This document shows positions 29,903 to 41,121 of a stretch of DNA of 64,000 nt, in pieces (position 1 is the first letter of the stretch; every line of letters begins with the position of its first letter). This stretch comes from Burkholderiaceae bacterium (GTDB lineage Bacteria > Pseudomonadota > Gammaproteobacteria > Burkholderiales > Burkholderiaceae_E): contig JAMLIS010000008.1 of assembly GCA_023954015.1 (NCBI GenBank), forward strand, positions 1-64,000, read 5' to 3'. The position numbers were made by a program, and so were the translations under genes. The notes beneath the pieces are model-generated. The model worked only from the letters and a program-made list of their open reading frames with translations. It searched no databases and was not told the origin of the DNA.

Positions 29903-30703
29903 ATGCCCGATACACCCGCTTCCCGACCGGCGCCGTCTGCCATGTCCGAAACCGAAGCCCCGGCCACCGCGCTGCAGGCGCTCGAACGGGCTCTGCGCGA
30001 AGCGCTCGGCGACGCGTTGCGCAGCCTCGTCGTGCGGCTCGGCGAGATCACGGTCGAGATCGACCCGTCCCGGCACGAAGCCGTCGCGCGCCGGCTGCGC
30101 GACGATCCCCGACTGCGCTTCGACACGATGATCGACCTGTGCGGTGTCGACTACGCCGGCTATCGCGCCGGCGACTCCGCCGACTATCGCGCCGCCGACT
30201 CCGCCGACTATCGCGCCGGCGACTCCGCCGACTATCGCGCCGCCGACTCCGCCGACTATCGCGCCGGCGACTTCGCCGGCCTGCGAGCCGGCGACCGCGA
30301 AGGCGGTCGTTTCGCCGTCGTGCTGCATCTGCTGTCGGTCGAGCGGAACCAGCGCGTGCGCGTGCGCAGCTTCTGCGCCGACGACGAGTTCCCGATCGTC
30401 GCATCGGTCACCGGCGTCTGGCCCGTTGCCGACTGGTTCGAGCGCGAGGCTTTCGACCTCTACGGGATCGTCTTCGAAGGCCACCCCGATCTGCGCCGCA
30501 TCCTCACCGACTACGGTTTCGTCGGCCATCCATTCCGGAAAGACTTTCCCGTCAGCGGCTACGTCGAGATGCGCTACGACCCGGAGCAGCAGCGCGTGAT
30601 CTACCAGCCGGTCACGATCCCGGCGCGCGAGATCGTGCAGCGCGTGATCCGGGAAGAGGGGTACGGGCCTTCGTACGAGGGGTCGGGGCGCGGCCGTGGC
30701 TGA
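29903..30703 (+). CDS. nuoC: NADH-quinone oxidoreductase subunit C with an octapeptide-repeat insertion
   Basis: A 266-residue peripheral subunit of complex I. The N-terminal part contains [12 protein letters not shown]. The conserved C-terminal part contains [50 protein letters not shown] and [18 protein letters not shown]. Between them, residues about 87-126 are five copies of an octapeptide (YRAGDSAD alternating with YRAADSAD). These make the protein larger than the roughly 200-residue norm. The insertion falls in the loop after the first conserved block and keeps the frame. An ATG at 29942 is an alternative start. The stop lies inside a copy of the nuoD start sequence. Confidence 0.93.
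   Translation: MPDTPASRPAPSAMSETEAPATALQALERALREALGDALRSLVVRLGEITVEIDPSRHEAVARRLRDDPRLRFDTMIDLCGVDYAGYRAGDSADYRAADSADYRAGDSADYRAADSADYRAGDFAGLRAGDREGGRFAVVLHLLSVERNQRVRVRSFCADDEFPIVASVTGVWPVADWFEREAFDLYGIVFEGHPDLRRILTDYGFVGHPFRKDFPVSGYVEMRYDPEQQRVIYQPVTIPAREIVQRVIREEGYGPSYEGSGRGRG
30161..30280 (+). repeat. Five tandem 24-bp units inside nuoC
   Basis: Units start at 30161, 30185, 30209, 30233 and 30257. Units 1 and 3 are identical, units 2 and 4 are identical and differ from them by one base, and unit 5 is slightly diverged. The array is thus a 48-bp pair repeated, encoding [16 protein letters not shown]. No spacer separates the units. Confidence 0.95.
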
Positions 30704-30876
30704 TATCAAGAACTACACGAGGGTCATTTTGGCTTCGGCCGGCGGCTTCGCCGCCTTGACGTCCGCTGCGCGGACGTCAGCCTGCGCCGAAATCGAGCGT
30801 GTAACTCTCTGTGAACGCCCGTCGTGGTCAGGTAGGCGCCGTGGCTGATATAAAGAACTACACGCTCAATTTTGGC
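30694..30876 (+). repeat. Duplicated nuoD start with internal palindromes and an inverted copy
   Basis: Positions 30694-30719 and 30839-30864 are near-identical 26-mers (one mismatch) containing GTGGCTGATAT and AAGAACTACACG, the nuoD start. Between them are two perfect hairpins: 30741-30755 (6-bp stem) and 30757-30779 (10-bp stem). Positions 30786-30803 form an inverted copy of nuoD codons at 30859-30876 (16 of 18 identical). From the first GTG (30696) a 50-codon frame runs to 30848, starting MADIKNYT like NuoD. I regard it as a by-product of the duplication. Confidence 0.8.
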
Positions 30877-32094
30877 CCGCAGCATCCGGCGGCGCATGGG
30901 GTGCTGCGGCTGGTGCTCGAACTGGACGGCGAGATCGTGCAACGGGCCGATCCGCACATCGGGCTGCTGCACCGTGCCACCGAAAAGCTCGCCGAGACGC
31001 GCACGTACCTGCAGAACGTCCCGTACATGGATCGGCTCGACTACGTGTCGATGATGTCGAACGAGCACGCGTACGTGATGGCGGTGGAGAAGCTGCTCGG
31101 CATCGAGGTGCCGCTGCGCGCGCAGTTCATCCGCGTGATGTTCGACGAGATCACCCGCATCCTGAACCACCTGCTGTGGATCGGTGCGCACGGCCTCGAC
31201 GTGGGCGCGATGGCGGTGTTCCTCTATGCGTTTCGCGAGCGCGAAGACCTGATGGACGTCTACGAAGCGGTCTCGGGCGCGCGCATGCATGCGGCGTACT
31301 ACCGGCCGGGCGGCGTCTATCGCGACCTTCCCGACACGATGCCGAAGTACCGCGCCTCGAAGATCCGCGGCGATGCGGCCGTGCGCGAGCTGAACCGCGA
31401 CCGCGAAGGCTCGGTGCTCGACTTCCTCGAGGCGTTCACGAACCGTTTCCCCGGCTACGTCGACGAATACGAGACGCTGCTCACCGAGAACCGCATCTGG
31501 AAGCAGCGCCTGGTCGGCGTCGGCGTCGTCGATCCCGATCGTGCGAAGGCGCTGGGCTTCACCGGGCCGATGCTGCGCGGCTCGGGCGTTGCGTGGGATC
31601 TCCGCAAGATGCAGCCCTACGAGGTCTACGACCTCGTCGATTTCGACATCCCGGTGGGCACCAACGGCGACTGCTACGACCGCTATCTCGTGCGCGTGCA
31701 CGAGATGCGCGAAAGCAACCGCATCGTCGCGCAGTGCATCGAGTGGCTGCGCAACAATCCCGGTCCGGTGATGGTCGACAACTACAAGGTCGCCCCGCCG
31801 TCGCGCGTCGGGATGAAGACCGGCATGGAAGAGCTGATCCATCACTTCAAGCTCTTCAGCGAAGGCATGCACGTGCCTGCCGGCGAGGCCTACGCAGCCG
31901 TCGAGCACCCGAAGGGCGAATTCGGCATCTACCTGATCTCCAACGGCGCGAACAAGCCCTGGCGCATGAAGATCCGCGCAGCCGGTTTCGCGCACCTGGC
32001 GGCCATGGACGAGATGGTGCGCGGCCACATGCTCAGCGACGTGACCACCATGATGGGCACGCTCGACATCGTGTTCGGCGAGATCGACCGCTGA
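30841..32094 (+). CDS. nuoD: NADH-quinone oxidoreductase subunit D
   Basis: A 417-residue peripheral subunit (49-kDa homologue) forming the quinone-binding site with NuoB. The start [31 protein letters not shown] is standard and fixes the GTG at 30841; a GTG at 30811 would add ten unrelated residues. Further motifs are [28 protein letters not shown] and the C-terminal [21 protein letters not shown]. An AGGTAGG-like ribosome-binding site is at 30830-30836. The leader is unusual: the upstream DNA duplicates this start, and an inverted copy could pair with codons 7-12. Confidence 0.96.
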   Translation: MADIKNYTLNFGPQHPAAHGVLRLVLELDGEIVQRADPHIGLLHRATEKLAETRTYLQNVPYMDRLDYVSMMSNEHAYVMAVEKLLGIEVPLRAQFIRVMFDEITRILNHLLWIGAHGLDVGAMAVFLYAFREREDLMDVYEAVSGARMHAAYYRPGGVYRDLPDTMPKYRASKIRGDAAVRELNRDREGSVLDFLEAFTNRFPGYVDEYETLLTENRIWKQRLVGVGVVDPDRAKALGFTGPMLRGSGVAWDLRKMQPYEVYDLVDFDIPVGTNGDCYDRYLVRVHEMRESNRIVAQCIEWLRNNPGPVMVDNYKVAPPSRVGMKTGMEELIHHFKLFSEGMHVPAGEAYAAVEHPKGEFGIYLISNGANKPWRMKIRAAGFAHLAAMDEMVRGHMLSDVTTMMGTLDIVFGEIDR

Positions 32095-32129
32095 GCTTGC
32101 GCACGAGCATCCACCGTCCATCCAGACCC

Positions 32130-32724
32130 ATGAACGCCGTATCCCGAGACCGACGACTGCTCAGCGACCAGGCCTACGCACGCATCGATCGCGAGCTGAA
32201 GAAGTATCCGCCCGAGCGCAGGCGCTCGGCAGTGATCGCCGCGCTGGCGCTCGCGCAGGACGAGTTCGGCTGGGTGTCGCAGGAAGTCATCGAGGACGTC
32301 GCCCGCTACCTGGAGCTGCCGCCGGTGGCCGTCTACGAGGTGGCGAGCTTCTACACGCTGTTCGACACGAAGCCGATCGGCAAGTTCAAGCTCTCGGTCT
32401 GCACGAACCTGCCGTGCGCCTTGCACGACGGTGCAAAAGCCGGCGAGTACCTGAAGGAGCGCCTGGGCATCGACTACGGCCAGACCACGCCCGACGGCCT
32501 GTTCACGCTGATGGAGAGCGAGTGTCTGGGCTCGTGCGGCGATGCGCCGGTGCTGCTGGTGAACAACAAGCGGATGTGCAGCTTCATGGGCAACGCGCAG
32601 CTCGATGCGCTGCTCGACGAACTGCGCGCGCAGGCGTCGCGCGATGCGAAAGGCGGCTCGCCGGCCGCCTCGCCGGGCGAGTCGGGGCCGCAGGCCGCCT
32701 CGCGCGCTCCGAACGGAGACGGGC

Positions 32725-32735
<11 letters not shown>
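32130..32735 (+). CDS. nuoE: NADH-quinone oxidoreductase subunit E
   Basis: A 201-residue thioredoxin-like subunit binding 2Fe-2S cluster N1a through four cysteines: Cys pair in [10 protein letters not shown] and Cys pair in [12 protein letters not shown]. The N-terminal helical region contains [31 protein letters not shown]. The last 30 residues are a Gly/Pro/Ala/Ser tail beyond the usual end of about 165-170 residues. The 3' end overlaps nuoF by 11 bp. Confidence 0.96.
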
Positions 32736-34062
<1,327 letters not shown>

Positions 34063-34095
34063 GAGCGCGAAGCGGCGCAACGAACCGGAATCGAG

Positions 34096-36453
34096 ATGGT
34101 CAAGCTGGAGATCGACGGCCGCGAGGTCGAGGTGCCCGAGGGCAGCATGGTGATGCATGCCGCGAACGAGCTCGACATCTACGTCCCGCATTTCTGCTAT
34201 CACAAGAAGCTCTCCATCGCGGCGAACTGCCGGATGTGCCTGGTCGAGGTCGAGAAGGCGCCGAAGCCGCTGCCCGCGTGCGCCACGCCCGTCACCAACG
34301 GAATGAAGGTCTTCACGCGCTCGGAGATGGCGCTGCGCGCGCAGAAGGGCGTGATGGAGTTCCTGCTGATCAACCATCCGCTCGACTGCCCCGTCTGCGA
34401 CAAGGGCGGCGAGTGCCAGCTGCAGGATCTCTCGGTCGGCTACGGTTATTCGGCCTCGCAGTTCAAGGAGCGCAAGCGCGTCGTCACGCCCAAGCCGATG
34501 GGGCCGCTGATCTCGGCGCGCGAAATGCAGCGCTGCATCCATTGCACCCGCTGCGTGCGCTTCGGCATCGAGATCGGCGGCGTGCAGGAACTCGGGATGG
34601 CCAATCGCGGCGAGCACTCCGAGATCCTGTCTTTCGTCGGACGCGCCGTCGACTCGGAACTGTCGGGCAACATGATCGACGTCTGCCCGGTCGGCGCGCT
34701 GCTGAGCAAGCCCTTCCGCTTCACTGCGCGCAACTGGGAGCTGGCCCGGCGCAAGTCCGTGTCGCCGCACGACTCGCTCGGATCGAACCTCATCGTCCAG
34801 GTGCGCGGCAACCGCGTGATGCGCGTGCTTCCGCTGGAGAACGAGGCGGTCAACGAGTGCTGGCTGTCCGACCGCGACCGCTTCTCGTACGAGGCGCTGG
34901 CCGGCCAGGAGCGGCTCGAGGCGCCGATGATCCGCCAGGACGGCGAGTGGCGCGTCACCGACTGGGCCACCGCGCTCGACTACGCCTCGCACGCCGTGCG
35001 CACCGTGCGCACCGAGCACGGCGCGCAGTCGATCGGCGTGCTCGGCTCCGGACAGAGCACGGTCGAGGAATTGCACCTGCTCGCGCGGCTCGCGCGCGGG
35101 CTGGGCAGCGAGAGCGTCGACTTCCGCACGCGCCAGGTCGATTTCTCCGCCGACGCGCTGCGCGCGGGAATCCCGTGGCTCGGCATGCCGGTGGCGGAGG
35201 TCGAGTCGCTCGACCGGCTGCTGCTCGTGGGGTCGACGCTGCGCAAGGACCATCCGCTGTTCGCTGCGCGCGTACGCAAGGCGGCGAAAGCCGGCGCGCA
35301 GGTCTCGATCGTGCACGCGGCCGACGACGACCTGCTGATGCCGGTGGCCGGGCGCATCGTCGTCGCGCCGTCGCGCTGGACGCAGGCACTGCGCGAGGTG
35401 CTGGCAGCGCTGCGCGGCGAGGCCGCCACGACCGATGCCGCACGAGCCGTCGCTGCGTCGCTGGCCAGCGGCGAGAAGCGCGCGGTGCTCGTCGGCAACG
35501 AGTCGATGCACCATCCGCAGGCCGCGCAGATCGTCGCGCTCGCGCACGAGATCGCCGAAGCGGCTTCGGCGCGCTTCGGCGTGATCGGCGATTCGGCCAA
35601 CGCGATCGGCGGCTATCTGGCCGGCGCCGTGCCGCGCAACGGGGGGCTGGACGCTTCGCAGATGTTCGAGCAGCCGCGTCGGATGTACCTGCTGCTGAAC
35701 GTCGATCCCGCGCTCGACGTCGCGCGCCCGGCGATCGCGCTCGATGCGCTGGCTCGCGCCGAGTCGGTGATCGCGCTGAGCGCGTACCGCTCGCGCGAGT
35801 TGATGGAACTGGCCGACTGCCTGTTGCCGATCGCCCCGTTCACCGAAACCTCGGGCACCTTCGTGAACGCCGAGGGCCGGGTGCAATCGTTCAATGGCGT
35901 CGTTCCGCCGCTGGCCGATTCGCGCCCGGCGTGGAAGGTGCTGCGCGTACTGGGCAACCTGCTCGAGATCGACGGCTTCGACATCGACAGCCCCGAGCGG
36001 GTGCGCAGCGATGCGTTGGCCGGCGACATCGCGCCCCGGCTCGACAACGCGCTGCGGGCGACGCCGCCGGCAGGCACGATGCCGTCGGCCGGCAAGACGC
36101 CGTCGGCCGGCGAGGGCGCGCTCGAACGGCTGGTCGAAGTGCCGATCTACGCGGTCGATCCGATCGTGCGGCGATCCCCCAGCCTGCAGCTGACCAACGA
36201 CGCGCTGCTCGCCCCGCGCGCGCGGATGAACTCGACCACCATCGCGCGACTCGGCCTGCAGGCCGGCGAGCCGGTGCTGGTGCGCCAGACGCGCGGCGAG
36301 CGGTCCGGCGAAGCGGTGCTCGAGCTTGCCGTCGACGATGCGCTCGCCGACGGCGTCGTTCGCGTGCCGGCGGGCGTTCCCGAAACGTCGGCCCTGCCCG
36401 AGGGCTTCGGGCCGATCCACGTCGAGCGTTTCGTTCCCGGCCGTTCGCACTGA
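34096..36453 (+). CDS. nuoG: NADH-quinone oxidoreductase subunit G
   Basis: A 785-residue large electron-transfer subunit. The N-terminal ferredoxin domain binds N1b ([20 protein letters not shown], later PACATPV). Next come the His/Cys N5 motif [18 protein letters not shown] and the N4 motif [11 protein letters not shown] with [10 protein letters not shown]. The molybdopterin-oxidoreductase-like domain follows. The extra N7 cysteines of E. coli-type NuoG are absent: the region after RKSV reads SPHDSLGSN. Near residue 660 is a short repeated [13 protein letters not shown] segment. A GTG or upstream start is not needed. Confidence 0.96.
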   Translation: MVKLEIDGREVEVPEGSMVMHAANELDIYVPHFCYHKKLSIAANCRMCLVEVEKAPKPLPACATPVTNGMKVFTRSEMALRAQKGVMEFLLINHPLDCPVCDKGGECQLQDLSVGYGYSASQFKERKRVVTPKPMGPLISAREMQRCIHCTRCVRFGIEIGGVQELGMANRGEHSEILSFVGRAVDSELSGNMIDVCPVGALLSKPFRFTARNWELARRKSVSPHDSLGSNLIVQVRGNRVMRVLPLENEAVNECWLSDRDRFSYEALAGQERLEAPMIRQDGEWRVTDWATALDYASHAVRTVRTEHGAQSIGVLGSGQSTVEELHLLARLARGLGSESVDFRTRQVDFSADALRAGIPWLGMPVAEVESLDRLLLVGSTLRKDHPLFAARVRKAAKAGAQVSIVHAADDDLLMPVAGRIVVAPSRWTQALREVLAALRGEAATTDAARAVAASLASGEKRAVLVGNESMHHPQAAQIVALAHEIAEAASARFGVIGDSANAIGGYLAGAVPRNGGLDASQMFEQPRRMYLLLNVDPALDVARPAIALDALARAESVIALSAYRSRELMELADCLLPIAPFTETSGTFVNAEGRVQSFNGVVPPLADSRPAWKVLRVLGNLLEIDGFDIDSPERVRSDALAGDIAPRLDNALRATPPAGTMPSAGKTPSAGEGALERLVEVPIYAVDPIVRRSPSLQLTNDALLAPRARMNSTTIARLGLQAGEPVLVRQTRGERSGEAVLELAVDDALADGVVRVPAGVPETSALPEGFGPIHVERFVPGRSH

Positions 36454-36463
36454 GAAGACACCC

Positions 36464-37537
36464 ATGGACAACCTGCTGAACGGCTTGACGACGTGGGGCG
36501 AGGGCACGCTCGGCGGCGCCTGGCCGGTCGTCTGGAACCTGGTCAAGATCGTCCTGCTCGTGCTGCCGCTGCTCGGCGCGGTCGCCTACCTCACGCTGTG
36601 GGAGCGCAAGCTGATCGGTTTCATGCACCTGCGGCTGGGGCCGAACCGCGTCGGGCCGGGCGGGCTGCTGCAGCCGATCGCCGATGCGTTCAAGCTGATC
36701 TTCAAGGAGATCATCGTTCCGAGCCAGGCCAGCCGCGGCCTGTACCTGCTCGGGCCGGTGATGACGATCATGCCGGCGATGGCCGCCTGGGCCGTCATCC
36801 CCTTCGGTCCCGGGCAGGTGCTGGCCGACGTCAACGCGGGCCTGCTGCTGCTGCTGGCGATCACCTCGGTCGAGGTCTACGGGGTGATCATCGCCGGCTG
36901 GGCGTCGAACTCGAAATACGCCTTCCTCGGCGCGATGCGCGCCTCGGCGCAGATGCTGTCCTACGAGCTGGGCATCGGCTTCGCGCTCGTCGTCGTGCTG
37001 ATGGTCTCGGGAAGCCTGAACCTCAGCGACATCGTGCTGGGGCAGGATCGCGGCTGGTTCGCCGATCGCGGCATCAATTTCCTGTCGTGGAACTGGCTGC
37101 CGCTGCTGCCGATCTTCGTCGTCTACGTGGTGTCGTCGGTGGCCGAGACGAACCGCCATCCGTTCGACGTCGTCGAAGGCGAATCGGAGATCGTCGCCGG
37201 GCACATGGTCGAGTACTCGGGCATGGGCTTCGCCATCTTCTTCCTGGCCGAATACGCGAACATGATCCTGCTGTCGGCGGTGGCGTCGATCCTGTTCCTC
37301 GGCGGGTGGCTGCCGCCGATCGAGTCGGCCATCTTCAACTGGATTCCGGGCTGGATCTGGCTCGGGATCAAGACGTTCTTCGTCGTTTCGCTGTACATCT
37401 GGTTCCGCGCGACCTTCCCGCGCTACCGCTACGACCAGATCATGCGACTCGGCTGGAAGATCTTCATTCCGGTCACGCTGTTCTGGCTGGTCGTCGTCGC
37501 CGTCTGGATGCAGACGCCCTGGAACATCTGGAGCTGA
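36464..37537 (+). CDS. nuoH: NADH-quinone oxidoreductase subunit H
   Basis: A 357-residue membrane subunit (ND1 homologue) linking the peripheral arm to the membrane arm at the quinone tunnel. Eight to nine helices are visible, with conserved cytoplasmic loops [20 protein letters not shown] and [18 protein letters not shown] followed by [10 protein letters not shown]. The ATG at 36464 is 10 bp after nuoG and gives the usual short N-terminus MDNLLNG. Confidence 0.97.
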   Translation: MDNLLNGLTTWGEGTLGGAWPVVWNLVKIVLLVLPLLGAVAYLTLWERKLIGFMHLRLGPNRVGPGGLLQPIADAFKLIFKEIIVPSQASRGLYLLGPVMTIMPAMAAWAVIPFGPGQVLADVNAGLLLLLAITSVEVYGVIIAGWASNSKYAFLGAMRASAQMLSYELGIGFALVVVLMVSGSLNLSDIVLGQDRGWFADRGINFLSWNWLPLLPIFVVYVVSSVAETNRHPFDVVEGESEIVAGHMVEYSGMGFAIFFLAEYANMILLSAVASILFLGGWLPPIESAIFNWIPGWIWLGIKTFFVVSLYIWFRATFPRYRYDQIMRLGWKIFIPVTLFWLVVVAVWMQTPWNIWS

Positions 37538-37557
37538 CCGGCGCAGGAGCGCACCCA

Positions 37558-38046
37558 ATGGCTGCCGTAAGGGATTTCCTCTCCAGTTTCATGCTTCGCG
37601 AGATGCTCGATGGCCTGCGGGTCACGGGCAGGTACCTGTTCGCGCGCAAGATCACCATCCAGTATCCGGAAGAGAAGACGCCGAAGTCGCCGCGCTTTCG
37701 CGGGTTGCACGCGTTGCGTCGCTACCCGAACGGCGAGGAGCGTTGCATCGCGTGCAAGTTGTGCGAGGCAGTGTGCCCGGCGCTGGCCATCACGATCGAA
37801 TCGGCCGAGCGCGACGACGGCACGCGGCGCACCACGCGCTACGACATCGACCTCACCAAGTGCATCTTCTGCGGCTTCTGCGAGGAGAGCTGCCCGGTCG
37901 ACTCGATCGTCGAGACGAACCTGCTCGAATATCACGGCGAGAAGCGCGGCGACCTGTATTTCACCAAGGAGATGCTGCTCGCGGTGGGCGACCGCTACGA
38001 GCAGCAGATCGCCGCCGATCGCGCCGCCGACGCGCGTTACCGCTGA
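37558..38046 (+). CDS. nuoI: NADH-quinone oxidoreductase subunit I
   Basis: A 162-residue ferredoxin-type subunit carrying 4Fe-4S clusters N6a and N6b. Both CxxCxxCxxxCP motifs are present: [12 protein letters not shown] and [12 protein letters not shown]. The family-typical N-terminal helix ([25 protein letters not shown]) is followed by [18 protein letters not shown]. It lies 20 bp after nuoH and 10 bp before nuoJ. Confidence 0.97.
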   Translation: MAAVRDFLSSFMLREMLDGLRVTGRYLFARKITIQYPEEKTPKSPRFRGLHALRRYPNGEERCIACKLCEAVCPALAITIESAERDDGTRRTTRYDIDLTKCIFCGFCEESCPVDSIVETNLLEYHGEKRGDLYFTKEMLLAVGDRYEQQIAADRAADARYR

Positions 38047-38056
38047 CAGGCGCCCG

Positions 38057-38668
38057 ATGACCGCCCAGACGCTGCTCTTCTACCTGTTCGCCGCGGTCGC
38101 CGTGTTCTCCGCGGTGCGCGTGATCACCGCGCGCAACCCGGTGCACTCGGTGCTCTTCCTCGTGCTCACCTTCGCAACGGTGGCCTGCATCTGGCTGCTG
38201 CTGCGCGCCGAGTTCCTCGCGATCACTCTGGTGCTCGTCTACGTGGGCGCCGTGATGGTGCTGTTCCTGTTCGTCGTGATGATGCTCGACATCAATCTCG
38301 ACCGCGTTCGCCACGGCTTCTGGCGCAACCTGCCGGTGGCGCTGTTCGTGGGGATCGTGATGGTGATCGAGCTGGCGCTGGTGCTGATGACGGCCTTCCC
38401 TGACCCGCAGGGCAACGTCCCGCCGCTGCCGGCCGATTACAGCAACACCAAGGCGCTGGGCAAGCTGCTGTACACCGACTACGTCTTCGCCTTCGAGACC
38501 GCCGCGGTGGTGCTGCTGGTGGCGATGGTCGCGGCGATCGGCCTGACGCTGCGCCGGCGCAAGGACGCGCGCTACAGCGACGCGAGCATCGCGGTTCGCA
38601 CGCGCGCGGCCGACCGGCTGCGCGTCGTCAGCATTCCGGCCCGTCCGCGCGACGCGGAGCCCTCATGA
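38057..38668 (+). CDS. nuoJ: NADH-quinone oxidoreductase subunit J
   Basis: A 203-residue membrane subunit (ND6 homologue). Five helices are visible, including the conserved third helix [20 protein letters not shown] with the pi-bulge region of the family. The Arg-rich C-terminus extends beyond the last helix. Its stop overlaps the nuoK start by 4 bp (ATGA). Confidence 0.96.
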   Translation: MTAQTLLFYLFAAVAVFSAVRVITARNPVHSVLFLVLTFATVACIWLLLRAEFLAITLVLVYVGAVMVLFLFVVMMLDINLDRVRHGFWRNLPVALFVGIVMVIELALVLMTAFPDPQGNVPPLPADYSNTKALGKLLYTDYVFAFETAAVVLLVAMVAAIGLTLRRRKDARYSDASIAVRTRAADRLRVVSIPARPRDAEPS

Positions 38669-38973
38669 CGCTCACGCTCGCCCACTACCTGGTGCTCGGC
38701 GCGATCCTGTTCGCGATCAGCATCACCGGCATCTTCCTGAACCGGCGCAACGTCATCGTCGTGCTGATGGCCATCGAGCTGATGCTGCTCGCGGTGAACC
38801 TGAACTTCATCGCGTTCTCGCATTTTCTCGGCGACGCCGCCGGACAGGTCTTCGTCTTCTTCATCCTGACCGTCGCTGCCGCCGAGTCGGCGATCGGCCT
38901 GGCGATCCTCGTCGTGCTGTTCCGCACGATCGAATCGATCGACGTGAAGGACCTCGACGCGCTGAAGGGCTGA
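38665..38973 (+). CDS. nuoK: NADH-quinone oxidoreductase subunit K
   Basis: A 102-residue membrane subunit (ND4L homologue) with three helices. The buried glutamates implicated in proton transfer are seen in [17 protein letters not shown] and [20 protein letters not shown]. Length and sequence match the family exactly. It overlaps nuoJ by 4 bp and is followed by nuoL after 41 bp. Confidence 0.97.
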   Translation: MTLTLAHYLVLGAILFAISITGIFLNRRNVIVVLMAIELMLLAVNLNFIAFSHFLGDAAGQVFVFFILTVAAAESAIGLAILVVLFRTIESIDVKDLDALKG

Positions 38974-39014
38974 CGCAGCCCGCGCCCCGAACGAGAAGCG
39001 ATTCCCCGCCCGCA

Positions 39015-41093
39015 ATGAAAACCGCCTACCTGCTAGCCGCCTTCGCACCGTTGGCCGGCGCCCTCGTCGCGGGCCTGTTCGGCCGGCGCATCGGCCGCGC
39101 GAACTCGCACCGCGTGACGATCCTCGGCGTGGCGATCTCCTTCGCCGCGTCGCTGTGGACGCTGTTCGACGTGCTCGGCGGCACCACCTTCGACGGCACG
39201 GTGTATCGCTGGGCGAGCGTGGCCGGGCTGGACATCGAGGTCGGGTTCCTGGTCGACACGCTGAGCGCCACGATGATGTGCGTGGTCGGCTTCGTGTCGC
39301 TGATGGTGCACGTCTACACGATCGGCTACATGGCCGACGACCCGGGCTACCAGCGTTTCTTCTCGTACATCTCGCTGTTCACCTTCTCGATGATGATGCT
39401 CGTGATGGCGAACAACTTCATGCAGCTGTTCTTCGGCTGGGAGGCGGTGGGTCTGGTCTCGTACCTGCTGATCGGCTTCTGGTACACGCGGCCGAGCGCC
39501 ATTCACGCGAACCTGAAGGCCTTCGTCGTGAACCGGGTCGGCGACTTCGGCTTCGTCGTCGGCATCGGACTGGTGCTCGCCTTCTTCGGCACGCTCGACT
39601 ACGGCGAGACCTTCGCCCTGGCGCCGTCGCTGGCCGAGCGTACCCACGAATTCTGGCCGGGAACGCAGTGGTCGGTGATCACCGCGGCATGCCTGTTCCT
39701 GTTCGTCGGCGCAATGGCGAAGTCGGCGCAGTTCCCGCTGCACGTGTGGCTGCCCGACTCGATGGAAGGCCCCACGCCTATCTCGGCGCTGATCCACGCG
39801 GCGACGATGGTCACCGCGGGCGTCTTCATGATCGCGCGCATGTCGCCGCTCTACGAGCTGTCGGAGACGGCGCTCGGCGTCGTCATCACGATCGGCGCGA
39901 TCACCGCGCTCTTCCTCGGGCTCGTGGGGGTCGTGCAGAACGACATCAAGCGGATCATCGCGTACTCGACGATCTCGCAGCTCGGCTACATGACGGTGGC
40001 GCTCGGCGCCTCGGCTTACGGCGTCGGCATCTTCCACCTGATGACGCACGCCTTCTTCAAGGCGCTGCTGTTCCTGGCGGCGGGCTCGGTGATCATCGCG
40101 ATGCACCACGACCAGGACATCCGCAACATGGGCGGCCTGCGCCGCTACATGCCGATCACCTGGATCACCACGCTCGTGGGGTCGCTCGCGCTGGTCGCCA
40201 CGCCGTTCTTCTCGGGCTTCTACTCGAAGGACCTGATCATCGAGGCGGCGCGCGCCGCCGAAGTGCCGGGCGCCGGCTTCGCGTACTTCGCCGTCCTGGC
40301 GAGCGTGTTCGTCACGTCGCTGTACACGTTCCGCATGTATTTCCTCGTGTTCCACGGCGAGCCGCGCTGGGGCAGGGCGGCGCACGGCGCGCAGATGGCG
40401 GTGACGCCGGGCCGCGATGCGCAGGCCGACGCGCACGGCGCCGCGCACGCGCCGGTCGCCACCGACGACCCGCACGCGCACGAGCACCACGGCCTGGCCG
40501 CCGGCGAGCGACCGCACGAGTCGCCGTGGGTCGTCACGCTGCCGCTGGTGCTGCTCGCGATCCCGTCGGCGATCATCGGCGTCTTCACCGTCGGGCCGAT
40601 GCTCTTCGGCGACTTCTTCGACGAGTCGATCTTCGTCGATCCGCGGCACCCGGCCATGGCCGAGCTTGCCGCGCATTTCCACGGCTGGCTGCAGATGGGC
40701 CTGCACGCGGTCGCCACGCCGGCGTTCTGGCTCGCGCTTGCCGGCGTCGTCGTCGCCTGGTACGCCTACCTCGTGAACCCCGCTTTTCCTGCCGCCGTGC
40801 GTCGGGGCTTGGCGCCGATCTATCGCCTGCTCGACAACAAGTACTACCTCGACCGCATCAACGAGGTGGTGTTCGCCAGCGGTGCGCGCGTGATCGGCCG
40901 AGGCCTGTGGCGCGGCGGAGACCAGGCGCTGATCGACGGCGTGGCCATCGACGGCAGCGCCCGCCTGGTCGGCTGGTTCTCGGGAGTGCTGCGCCTGGTG
41001 CAGACCGGTCGGCTGAACAGCTACGCGATCACGATGATCGTCGGTGTCGCCCTGTTGCTGCTGTTCGTCGTGATGCCGCTCGTGCGGCGCTGA
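39015..41093 (+). CDS. nuoL: NADH-quinone oxidoreductase subunit L
   Basis: A 692-residue antiporter-like proton-pumping subunit (ND5 homologue). The core has FFGWEAVGLVSYLLIGFWYTRPSA (key Glu), AKSAQFPLHVWLPDSMEGPTPISALIHAATMVTAGVFM (key Lys) and KALLFLAAGSVIIAMHHDQDIRNMGGL. The C-terminal long lateral helix and final anchor are present. A His/Ala-rich loop near residues 455-510 (many His in DDPHAHEHHGL) is longer than in many homologues. Confidence 0.97.
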   Translation: MKTAYLLAAFAPLAGALVAGLFGRRIGRANSHRVTILGVAISFAASLWTLFDVLGGTTFDGTVYRWASVAGLDIEVGFLVDTLSATMMCVVGFVSLMVHVYTIGYMADDPGYQRFFSYISLFTFSMMMLVMANNFMQLFFGWEAVGLVSYLLIGFWYTRPSAIHANLKAFVVNRVGDFGFVVGIGLVLAFFGTLDYGETFALAPSLAERTHEFWPGTQWSVITAACLFLFVGAMAKSAQFPLHVWLPDSMEGPTPISALIHAATMVTAGVFMIARMSPLYELSETALGVVITIGAITALFLGLVGVVQNDIKRIIAYSTISQLGYMTVALGASAYGVGIFHLMTHAFFKALLFLAAGSVIIAMHHDQDIRNMGGLRRYMPITWITTLVGSLALVATPFFSGFYSKDLIIEAARAAEVPGAGFAYFAVLASVFVTSLYTFRMYFLVFHGEPRWGRAAHGAQMAVTPGRDAQADAHGAAHAPVATDDPHAHEHHGLAAGERPHESPWVVTLPLVLLAIPSAIIGVFTVGPMLFGDFFDESIFVDPRHPAMAELAAHFHGWLQMGLHAVATPAFWLALAGVVVAWYAYLVNPAFPAAVRRGLAPIYRLLDNKYYLDRINEVVFASGARVIGRGLWRGGDQALIDGVAIDGSARLVGWFSGVLRLVQTGRLNSYAITMIVGVALLLLFVVMPLVRR

Positions 41094-41121
41094 AGAACGC
41101 GAAGAGATTCACCATCCCTAC

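Noticed and set aside
30161-30280. Possible CRISPR-like array
   Set aside because: The 24-bp units are contiguous with no spacers, keep the nuoC frame, and no cas genes are present.
29894-30709. Antisense frame over nuoC with [11 protein letters not shown]-type repeats, looking like a glycine-rich repeat protein
   Set aside because: It is the reverse reading of the nuoC tandem repeat and overlaps a conserved gene fully; no start signal supports it.
30811-30840. Earlier GTG start for nuoD at 30811
   Set aside because: It adds [10 protein letters not shown], not seen in the family; the GTG at 30841 gives the canonical N-terminus and 417-residue length.
30696-30848. A 50-codon frame starting like NuoD (MADIKNYT) between nuoC and nuoD
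   Set aside because: After the duplicated start the sequence resembles no protein and consists of hairpins; it is best explained as a duplication product, though a leader-peptide role cannot be excluded.
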